The position numbers and the translations under genes were made by a program. Shown here piece by piece: positions 57,607 to 64,000 of a DNA stretch of 64,000 bases. A model generated the notes under the pieces. It saw only the letters and a list, made by a program, of their open reading frames with translations, had not been told where the DNA came from and did not search any database. Origin of the DNA: Verrucomicrobiaceae bacterium (GTDB lineage Bacteria; Verrucomicrobiota; Verrucomicrobiia; Verrucomicrobiales; Verrucomicrobiaceae). Each line of letters starts with the position of its first letter. Within the stretch, counting starts at the first letter, position 1. The stretch covers positions 157,163-221,162 of the forward strand of contig JAEUHN010000036.1 of NCBI GenBank assembly GCA_016795365.1, read 5' to 3'.

Positions 57607-60006
57607 TTATGGCTTCGACTGCGCCAGCTTCTGCAGGTGGGGAAGTTGAAGCTGGAGGGTTTTCATTAACTGCTCGCTCTCTGATGTATGTCGGTGCTCA
57701 GACCCGAGCGTATGCAGGTCGGCAATCGCCTGCTCGATTTCGCGCAAGAGCATCTGTCCTGTCTCGGCTGGCGGCACGGTGGTGGCATGAGCCTGGAGAG
57801 TCTCTGATATGAAGTGCTGGCGCAGGCGGGCGGTCTGCACCACGGCGGCTGCGGCCTCCATCTGGAGCTGCGACAGAGCCGGGTAGTCGTGTGCCAGTTC
57901 GAGGGCTGCTTTCGCCGCCGTATCGCCCCATTGAATGGCTTTCGCAAAGGCGGCCATGGCGGATTCGGCGCTGCCCTTTCCCAAGCTGGCGGCAGTCGAT
58001 GCCAGCGTGCGCCCATTGAGGCTGAGAGAGCGCCGCAGACGGAGATCCAAAGGGCTGGACGCGAGCATTTGCTCCAGCAGGCGGCGCTCTTGCAAAAGCC
58101 CTTCTTGTGCTTCTTTCCATTGTCCTAGGTCACCGCGTGCTGAGGCCTGCTTGGCGAGGCTGCCGGCGAGATGGCGCGAGGATCGCTTTCCATCTTCCAT
58201 CCGAAGCCAGAGGGCGACCGCTGCCGAGTAATTCGGCAAGGCCAAAGCAGGCTGTGCTTCGTGCATGGCCACATCTCCGAGACGCTCGTGGGCGATGGCG
58301 AGCAGGTCTGGCGGAGCATTGTGATCATCGAGAAGATCGAAGGCGGATTGATACCATGCCTTGGCTTTGGCCCAGTTCTCCAAAAGCTGATAGACGAGCC
58401 CGATTCGGTCCTTGGCCTGGGCGAGATCGCTATGGACGGAGGGGACGCCGGGGTATTTCTGTGCGCGCTTTTCGAGATGGCGATGGAACTCGGTGAAGAG
58501 CTTGAGCGCTTTGGCATAGTCGCCCTCGGCCACGGCGATGAGGCCAGCATTGTGGTAGGCCGCTGCGCGGTTCCTTTGTTGTTCATCAGTGTCCTGGCGT
58601 TCGTCGAGTTTTTCGAAATAGCTGATGGCTTGCTCCGCTGAGTGCTTCAGCACGCCTGCCTGATTCACGGCATCAAGGCGGTCTCGCAGATCATAGATGA
58701 TGTCGTTGATCAGACCCTCGGCGGTGAGGCGGGCGGTGTCGGCAGTCTTCCGGGCTGCTTCGGCCGCCAGACGAGCCTGGGACTCGGCATCGCGTGCGGC
58801 CAGGGCTTTTTGTTTCTCTTGCTCGGCGAGCAGGCGTTGAGCAGATGCTTCATCACGAGCGGCTTCGGCGGCGGACTTCTGCTGGAGCGCTGCGTTGCGT
58901 TGCTCACGCGCGTCGTCACGCGCCAGCTCAGCTTCGTGCCTTGCCACCATTGCTTCCTGGCGCTGCCAAATGGCCACGATGCTGCCGCTTACGATTGAGA
59001 TCAGCAGCAACACGACGAGCCAATGGCGCTGCACGAACCGGGTGGCAGCGTAGCCGAGGGTGTAGGGTCGGGCTTCCACGCACTGCCGGGCAAGGAAGCG
59101 GCGCAAGTCGCGAGCGAGGCTGGCTGCAGACTCGTAGCGAGCATCGGGCTGGCGTTGCAGCGTGCGTCGGACGATCCAGTCCAGATCAGTTCCTGTGCTG
59201 GTGCCCGGTGCAGGCTCGTTAGCACTGGCGGCTTCGGGTGGCATCACCCCGGCGACCATCTTGTAAAGCATCACGCCGAGTGAAAACACATCGGATGGGG
59301 CCAGGACTTCGCGCCCTTCCATTTGCTCCGGGCTGGCGTAGCCGCGGGAGTAGCCCACCAAGTAGGGCGTGCCAGGTGCTAGTGATGCGGAGTCGCTGAT
59401 ATCGCGCGCGATTCCCCAGTCGATGATCTTCACGGCCGGACTCCCATCGGGCAAGGGAGTGACCAGCACATTGGCGGGCTTGAGATCGCGATGAATGACG
59501 AGCCGAGCGTGAGCAAACGCTAGGCCATGGCAGACCTGGATGAACGGCTCCAGCTTGTCTGGCCAGCGCAGTTTTTGGGAGCACCAGTCCGTTATGTGAA
59601 TGCCGTTCTCCACATACTCCATCGCATACCAGGGGACACCGTCCTCATCGCCACCATCGAAGTAGGCGACGATGGCGGCGTGGCCGTGGAGCTTGCGGAG
59701 GAAGTCCCGTTCTTTGGTGAATCGTGCGACAATCAGATCCGTCTCCGCACCTGCTCCGCGCTGAGGGCATTTGATGACGACACGCACGCCATACTTCAAA
59801 TGCCGGGCGAGGCGCACCACGCCCATGCCGCCCTGCTGCTCCTCGGACAAGGGTTCGGACTCGTCCCATTGGTATCGGTCTGCGAGTCGGCTGAAGTCCA
59901 GCATGGGAACCACGAGCCGTTGAAAATCGGACGACGGATGGTGAGCACGCATGGCGCGGAGTTCATCCGTCCCATACTTCGTGGTTGGTCGATCCGTCTC
60001 GTTCAT
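57607..60006 (-). CDS. Membrane Ser/Thr protein kinase with TPR-like C-terminus
   Basis: A 799-residue Hanks-type kinase. The kinase domain (about 45-300) has a Gly loop GGMGVVRLARH, Lys79 in VRVVIK, the catalytic loop HRDLKPANV (about 172) and KIIDWGIA, where DFG reads DWG. One membrane helix is at about 326-345 (LVVLLLISIVSGSIV). A Glu/Ala-rich coiled coil follows, then TPR-like repeats to the end. It is last in a minus-strand run after a lipoprotein and a sigma-FHA gene. A TTG at 60021 is an alternative start overlapping the upstream stop. Confidence 0.88.
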   Translation of the reverse strand: MNETDRPTTKYGTDELRAMRAHHPSSDFQRLVVPMLDFSRLADRYQWDESEPLSEEQQGGMGVVRLARHLKYGVRVVIKCPQRGAGAETDLIVARFTKERDFLRKLHGHAAIVAYFDGGDEDGVPWYAMEYVENGIHITDWCSQKLRWPDKLEPFIQVCHGLAFAHARLVIHRDLKPANVLVTPLPDGSPAVKIIDWGIARDISDSASLAPGTPYLVGYSRGYASPEQMEGREVLAPSDVFSLGVMLYKMVAGVMPPEAASANEPAPGTSTGTDLDWIVRRTLQRQPDARYESAASLARDLRRFLARQCVEARPYTLGYAATRFVQRHWLVVLLLISIVSGSIVAIWQRQEAMVARHEAELARDDAREQRNAALQQKSAAEAARDEASAQRLLAEQEKQKALAARDAESQARLAAEAARKTADTARLTAEGLINDIIYDLRDRLDAVNQAGVLKHSAEQAISYFEKLDERQDTDEQQRNRAAAYHNAGLIAVAEGDYAKALKLFTEFHRHLEKRAQKYPGVPSVHSDLAQAKDRIGLVYQLLENWAKAKAWYQSAFDLLDDHNAPPDLLAIAHERLGDVAMHEAQPALALPNYSAAVALWLRMEDGKRSSRHLAGSLAKQASARGDLGQWKEAQEGLLQERRLLEQMLASSPLDLRLRRSLSLNGRTLASTAASLGKGSAESAMAAFAKAIQWGDTAAKAALELAHDYPALSQLQMEAAAAVVQTARLRQHFISETLQAHATTVPPAETGQMLLREIEQAIADLHTLGSEHRHTSESEQLMKTLQLQLPHLQKLAQSKP

Positions 60007-60017
60007 GCGTCGGCGGC

Positions 60018-60689
60018 TCAAGGAGGCAACACGACGGGTGCCATGTCCAGCATTGCTGCCGTGGAGGTGCGTCTGCCGAGGCCGATGGGTGCCAGGGCGT
60101 CTGGATCAATGCTGCCAGGAATGGTGATGCGGGCGTCCTTGGGCAGGCTCGCGGGAGGCACATCGAGATCGAAGGTGCTGCGGGCAACGTGTGCGCCCTC
60201 GGCGGACAAGCGGCCGAACGTGACGCTGGGAGGCTCCGATGGGCTGCGCACGACCACGGCGACCTTGTCCCAGGCTTTGAGAATTGAAGCCACTGCCTGG
60301 CGGCGCTCTGCTTCATCGAGAAGCCGCTCCGCCCGTGCAGCAGCGGCGCGATCAGGCATGGCGGCAATCGCCTCGCGCTGCGGCTCGTGCAGGGCGCGCA
60401 GGCGCACGAGTTCGATAGATACGAGAGCATCAAACTTTCGCCGCAGGGCGAGCGCGATGAGGTCCCGCTCGGCATCCTGCAGCGTGCGGCGCTTGCGGAT
60501 CACTTTGGCCACAGCCACGACATCCCTCAGCCGGAGTGGCTGTGAGGGCGAGAGATGAACGGCCGTCGCTTCGTCACGACCAAACATGGGCTGATCGAGA
60601 TCTTCTTCACTCAATGGTGTCACCACGCATCCCGACAGGCCGCACGCCGCGCCGATCAGCCAGAGGTGCGATGGCAGTCGCGTGATCAT
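60018..60689 (-). CDS. Putative lipoprotein
   Basis: A 223-residue protein with a type II signal peptide (LWLIGAACGLSGCVV; lipidated Cys at about residue 21). The mature part is helical and charged (RTLQDAERDLIALALRRKF), then contains FDLDVPPASLPKDARI. No domain recognised. Its ATG overlaps the stop of the sigma-FHA gene (ATGA), and its stop abuts the kinase, so it belongs to the same operon. It might sense a signal at the envelope, but this is a guess. Confidence 0.68.
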   Translation of the reverse strand: MITRLPSHLWLIGAACGLSGCVVTPLSEEDLDQPMFGRDEATAVHLSPSQPLRLRDVVAVAKVIRKRRTLQDAERDLIALALRRKFDALVSIELVRLRALHEPQREAIAAMPDRAAAARAERLLDEAERRQAVASILKAWDKVAVVVRSPSEPPSVTFGRLSAEGAHVARSTFDLDVPPASLPKDARITIPGSIDPDALAPIGLGRRTSTAAMLDMAPVVLPP

Positions 60690-61813
60690 TCGCCTGAAGC
60701 ATCCAGAAACACGAACTCGGCCACACCAGCGCGGATGACGTCACCATTGACGAGCAGCCTGGACTGCACGGCTCCGAGATCATTGACCTCCACGGGATTG
60801 GTAGCACTTCGATTCGTGAGGAGGAGGAACTCGCCTTCGGGTGCCACCTGAAAGTGCTCGCGGCTGACTCCCGACAGCCCCATCACCTGCCAGGTGGCTT
60901 TGGCATCACGGCCCACTGTCCAGCCAGAATCAATCACCCTGCATTCTACGCTGCGATCACGGAGCAGCACCAGCACGGGCTTGCCATGCAAAGTGGGATC
61001 AATCTGGTAGCGCAGCCTCTCGATCATGACGAGACGATCCTGGACGCCCTGGAGGTCGGGCTGCGGAATATCGCCCGCATCGGGATAGGCTCGAAGTTTT
61101 CGCACCAGAGCCTCGTTCGCCTCGGCACCCGAGGGCTGGAAGACGGTCGTATCGCTGGCCTTTCTGGCGTAGTGATCAGCGCTGATCACGAGGATGGCAC
61201 GCCGGAGCTGCTCCAGGAAACGATCACGCCTCTGGTAGGCCACGTTGAGGTTGGTGTGAAACACCTTCGCTACATGGGCAGCGTCGTAACGATTCAGCAC
61301 ATAGCCGTGCAGCGCATCGAACTCGGCGTGGCTATATTTGCTGCGCACGCGGTCGAGGGCCACGTCCAGCACGGCCAGTTCCAGCCGCGCTTCGTCGGCA
61401 TCTTTCATCACCGCTTCTTCAAGGTCGAGTTCCGGGATGGAGAGGAAGTCCGACAGGCAGCGCCCGTCCGTGCCGGGAATCGGGGCGTCGAGGGACTCGC
61501 CGAGGCGCCTGGCATTGCTCGCGCGGCGGCGGAAGGCGCGATGAATCTCGAAGCGCACAATGTGGAACACCCAGGTCCTGAACTTCACGCCTTCACGGCG
61601 ATGATAAATGCCAGTGGCGAGCATTTTGAAGACCTTGGACATGGAGTCCTGCACCACGTCCATGGCTTCTATCTCATTCAGCCCGTTGCGCCGGACAAAG
61701 GCGATGATCTGAGGTGCCAGCCAGACGTAGAGATCGTGGCTGTCACGTCGGTTCTGGTCTCCGCCGCCCAGGCGGGCTACCAAAGTGTGGCGAGTGTTTT
61801 CGTCGGTGCTCAT
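60686..61813 (-). CDS. Sigma-70 family factor with C-terminal FHA domain
   Basis: A 375-residue fusion. The N-terminal part is an ECF-type sigma factor of the Rhodopirellula/Verrucomicrobium group: region 2 has QIIAFVRRNGLNEIEAMDVV and FRTWVFHIVRFEIHRAFRR, and region 4 has RYDAAHVAKVFHTNLNVAYQ. After a linker, residues about 290-375 form an FHA domain with WTVGRDAKATW, LSGVSREHFQ and LLVNGDVIRAG, including the GR, SxxH and NG residues that bind phosphothreonine. This allows direct control by a kinase, and one is encoded in the same run. The ATG at 61813 is chosen because upstream residues lack similarity. Confidence 0.87.
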   Translation of the reverse strand: MSTDENTRHTLVARLGGGDQNRRDSHDLYVWLAPQIIAFVRRNGLNEIEAMDVVQDSMSKVFKMLATGIYHRREGVKFRTWVFHIVRFEIHRAFRRRASNARRLGESLDAPIPGTDGRCLSDFLSIPELDLEEAVMKDADEARLELAVLDVALDRVRSKYSHAEFDALHGYVLNRYDAAHVAKVFHTNLNVAYQRRDRFLEQLRRAILVISADHYARKASDTTVFQPSGAEANEALVRKLRAYPDAGDIPQPDLQGVQDRLVMIERLRYQIDPTLHGKPVLVLLRDRSVECRVIDSGWTVGRDAKATWQVMGLSGVSREHFQVAPEGEFLLLTNRSATNPVEVNDLGAVQSRLLVNGDVIRAGVAEFVFLDASGE

Positions 61814-61853
61814 AATGCCGAACGGGCCGGGGTCACGGGTTGAAAGACAGGGA

Positions 61854-62858
61854 TCATGGGGCTGATTGCGAGGGATTGTAAAGTGAGGAAGCCGCAAAGG
61901 TGATGTTCTCCACTGAGGCCTCCAGCGATTGACGGAGCAAAGGATCACCTGCCATCTGAGCGGTGGCCAGGAGCCGTTCGCGCAGAGCCGGCGAGCGAAT
62001 CTCCCGCAACGCCTTCAGCACAGGTTGCACTTGTTCAGACCCAGCCTCTGAGGGGGTGGCGTGATGCAGCAGCGCATCGAGACTGGATTCGTCACCGATG
62101 CTGGCCAGACCGGATGCAGCGGCGGCCCGGAGGTCTGCATCCTGCTGATCACCATCCAGCAATCGCACCAGTGCCGGAGCAGCGGCTGAAGTGGCCACCG
62201 TGCTGATGGTATGCATGAGACGCTCGCGGGCACCGGATGGGATCGTGGGATCGTGCAGCAGCTCTTGCAGGTGCTGAATGGTGTCCTCATCAGCGCTGCG
62301 GGCAATCGCATCACTCGCAGCATCGACGAGCACCGCATCGCCACCGAGGGCGATCAAGGAGGTGACCAGTTCCCGTGCCTCACGATCCATGCCTACGTAG
62401 CCTTTGAGCGCAGCGGCGATGAGTTGTCGCGTCTCCGCATCCTTCGTTTGATGGAAGGCATCGGACAGCGCCTGAAAAGCATCGGCATGATCCATTGCGA
62501 CCAACGAAGTGACGAGTGTCTGCTTTTGTTCCGCGGTGCCCTGACGAATCTGATGCATCATCTCACGGAGCATCGTGGCTCGCTCCTGGTCGTTCATTTC
62601 GCGAATCAAGCCCGGCATGTGGGGAGACGTGTGCTGTGATGATGTTCCAGAGTGATCAATGGATGCTACCACCTGCTCACCCATGGCCACTCCGCTCGAC
62701 ATTGCCACGGGAGAACCCGAAGCCGTAGAGGGAGTTGCACGGGGAGGAATCGTCGCAGTCAGCTCAAACCGTGGGCCGCCGTCAAAGAACTGCCAGCCAA
62801 TGGCAAAGATGACGGGAAGGGCGGCTGAGAAACCAAGGATTGCCGTGCGAGTGGTCAT
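61854..62858 (-). CDS. Membrane-anchored HEAT-like repeat protein
   Basis: A 334-residue protein with one N-terminal membrane helix (TAILGFSAALPVIFAIGW). After a Ser/Pro-rich linker, about residues 90-320 form helical HEAT/PBS-type repeats such as ADAFQALSDAFHQTKDAETR, SAAAPALVRLLDGDQQDADL and RAAAASGLASIGDESSLDAL. It probably presents a protein-binding scaffold in the periplasm. It lies 40 bases upstream of the sigma-FHA gene on the same strand, so may be co-transcribed with it. Confidence 0.72.
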   Translation of the reverse strand: MTTRTAILGFSAALPVIFAIGWQFFDGGPRFELTATIPPRATPSTASGSPVAMSSGVAMGEQVVASIDHSGTSSQHTSPHMPGLIREMNDQERATMLREMMHQIRQGTAEQKQTLVTSLVAMDHADAFQALSDAFHQTKDAETRQLIAAALKGYVGMDREARELVTSLIALGGDAVLVDAASDAIARSADEDTIQHLQELLHDPTIPSGARERLMHTISTVATSAAAPALVRLLDGDQQDADLRAAAASGLASIGDESSLDALLHHATPSEAGSEQVQPVLKALREIRSPALRERLLATAQMAGDPLLRQSLEASVENITFAASSLYNPSQSAP

Positions 62859-62883
62859 GGGAAGCAAGGGGCTGGAAGGTGAA

Positions 62884-63324
62884 TCACTGAACGGTGAGCG
62901 CTGCGTTGGGGAGCGGCTGGGCAAACATGTTGTTCCCCGTGAACTCAGCCATCACGATGTTCCGCCCTGCGGTGGCCCACGAGCTGACCATGAAACTGCA
63001 CCGTGCGTAGCCACTGGCGTCCGTGTAAACAGAGGTGCCCACGCGGGAGTTCGGATACGTGGGTGTGCCGAAGAAGAAGGAGATGGCGGCACTCTGAACG
63101 CCCGCACCATTGTCCAGCCGAGTGAGCCTTGCAGTCGCGGTGACATACGTGCCTCGACGAGCCGTTGAGGTCGAGAGCGAGAGAGACATCAGCGTGGGGA
63201 TCTGATTAATCCCGTAAGCGGCCTCGGCGGACGAGGCAGCACCCAGTCCGAGTGCTCCGCTAACGATGGCGGCGACGGCATTGCGGCGATTGACTGGAAG
63301 GGAAGTATCGGTGTCGGTTTTCAT
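62884..63324 (-). CDS. Secreted Ig-like domain protein
   Basis: A 146-residue exported protein with a twin-arginine-like leader (VNRRNAVAAIVSGALGL) and one bacterial Ig-like (big) domain: TLMSLSLSTSTARRGTYVT, TARLTRLDNGAGV and YTDASGYARCSF. Such domains recur in surface or secreted proteins. The ATG at 63324 is preferred. It lies just downstream of the partial secreted gene and 25 bases before the HEAT-like gene, all on the same strand. Confidence 0.7.
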   Translation of the reverse strand: MKTDTDTSLPVNRRNAVAAIVSGALGLGAASSAEAAYGINQIPTLMSLSLSTSTARRGTYVTATARLTRLDNGAGVQSAAISFFFGTPTYPNSRVGTSVYTDASGYARCSFMVSSWATAGRNIVMAEFTGNNMFAQPLPNAALTVQ

Positions 63325-63470
63325 ATTGGATTGATGTGAAGGGTGATGACATGGGACCTCATGGGTGAGGTCTTGATGGTTCAGGCCAGGGGATGGGAAC
63401 TTCTTATGGGTTCGGAGAAAAAATGTCTGCCCCCAGGCGACAGACAGTCTCCTGGGGGCGACGAATCGAC
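63325..63470. other. Short intergenic spacer
   Basis: This gap between two minus-strand secreted-protein genes holds no clear gene. A dyad, CAGGAG around 63440-63455 near TCTCCTGGGGGCG, may form a weak hairpin. No promoter was assigned. Confidence 0.3.
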
Positions 63471-64000
63471 TTAGAACCTCACCACGAGCCTGTAGGCTCC
63501 TGGACCACCGCCGTAAGAGCGCACGCGGATAAAGTAGTAACCACGGTCCACTCGGATCCGGCAGCGGAAATTGCCATTGCCCGCACTGTCGTTGTCTTCG
63601 GTGAGGAGTTTGTAGTTGCTCCGCGCACCATCGTAGATGTGGCCGAAGGTATTGGTGCTTCCCGAGGTGTAGCAATCGAGGTAGCCACTGGTCGGGCAGT
63701 AAACACGGTAGATGTCGTTGTCCCGCTCAAACTCCAAAGAGCCACTGGTCGTGGAGTTGAGAGAAATCTCCTTGTAGTTCGGGACTTCATTGGGAGCATC
63801 GTCAGCGGTGATGATGCCAGTGCCCTGAATCTTGAAGGTCATCGTGGGCACGCCTGGATCGCTCGTGGTGAACCTCACCAGGCTGCTGTGGGTGCCTTCG
63901 CGGATGCCAGAGTAGCGGATGGTCAGAGTGGTGGACTGGCCAGGGTTGAGCAGGGCTGCGTTGCGGGTGACGATGGTGAAGCGATCGGGGTTGTCGCCAC
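63471..64000 (-). CDS. Secreted choice-of-anchor D-type protein, 5' end beyond window
   Basis: The minus-strand frame is open to the window end, so the N-terminus and most of the protein are missing. The visible part (about 176 residues) has a choice-of-anchor D/ASPM-type domain: PGQSTTLTIRYSG, HSSLVRFTTSDPGVPTMTF and IQGTG. After it comes a pre-peptidase C-terminal-like beta domain with FERDNDIYRVYCPTSGYLD, NYKLLTEDNDSAGNGNF and a C-terminal SYGGGPGAYRLVVRF. It is probably a large secreted or surface protein. Its relation to the downstream sigma-FHA/kinase run is unknown. Confidence 0.7.
   Translation of the reverse strand, partial: GDNPDRFTIVTRNAALLNPGQSTTLTIRYSGIREGTHSSLVRFTTSDPGVPTMTFKIQGTGIITADDAPNEVPNYKEISLNSTTSGSLEFERDNDIYRVYCPTSGYLDCYTSGSTNTFGHIYDGARSNYKLLTEDNDSAGNGNFRCRIRVDRGYYFIRVRSYGGGPGAYRLVVRF

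Overview
This 64 kb window reads as a chromosomal segment of a Verrucomicrobiae bacterium, probably close to Prosthecobacter or Verrucomicrobium. The basis is two DUF1549/DUF1553 + DUF1501 secreted protein pairs, one with a planctomycete-type cytochrome domain, a sigma factor of the Rhodopirellula/Verrucomicrobium type, an AP2-domain protein, and GC-rich, densely packed genes. No rRNA, CRISPR array, insertion sequence or prophage was seen. One tRNA (Thr, TGT anticodon) is present.

Layout. 1-1.2 kb: tsf (cut by the window edge) and rpsB, minus strand. 1.8-3.8 kb: Gfo/Idh/MocA oxidoreductase, CII-like regulator, lipoprotein. 4.2-11.9 kb: a compact plus-strand cluster of a carrier protein, an acyl-CoA dehydrogenase-like protein, an amino acid:carrier-protein ligase (tRNA-synthetase-like), a DUF1839 protein, a GH2-like glycosidase and a double alpha/beta hydrolase. 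12-15.5 kb: amino-acid permease, GlcD-like FAD oxidase, TVP38-type membrane protein. 15.7-20.4 kb: chaperone block dnaK / AP2-domain protein / groES / groEL. 20.4-29.4 kb: glyS, transglutaminase-like protein, methyltransferase, DUF3500 protein, first DUF1549/DUF1501 pair. 29.4-32.1 kb: BlaI-type repressor with an M56 peptidase fused to a Wzz-like coiled-coil region, under three tandem operators. 32.1-43.5 kb: housekeeping and hypothetical genes (cupin, rdgB, tRNA-Thr, Sel1, zwf, NIPSNAP, pyrE, exonuclease-J-domain fusion, TPR, VapBC-like pair, miaB, endonuclease/phosphatase family). 43.5-49 kb: GntR/FCD regulator divergent from the second DUF1549/DUF1501 pair, with a perfect inverted repeat between. 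49.1-56 kb: three-gene TerB / BrxD-like ATPase / Lhr-like helicase module. 56-57.6 kb: comM. 57.6-64 kb: minus-strand run of a Ser/Thr kinase, lipoprotein, sigma factor-FHA fusion, HEAT-like anchored protein and two secreted proteins (the last cut by the window end).

The strongest candidate for an under-described system is the 4.2-11.9 kb cluster. The ligase should load a small amino acid on the carrier protein at Ser41. The DUF1839 protein has a Cys / Asp / Asp-His layout reminiscent of the BtrH acyltransferase fold and could move the aminoacyl group to an unknown acceptor. The last gene has two hydrolase domains whose nucleophile elbows hold Arg and Cys in place of Ser. The chemistry is inferred, not shown. 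Second-rank candidates are the TerB/ATPase/helicase trio, the kinase/sigma-FHA operon, the M56-Wzz fusion and the AP2 protein inside the chaperone block.
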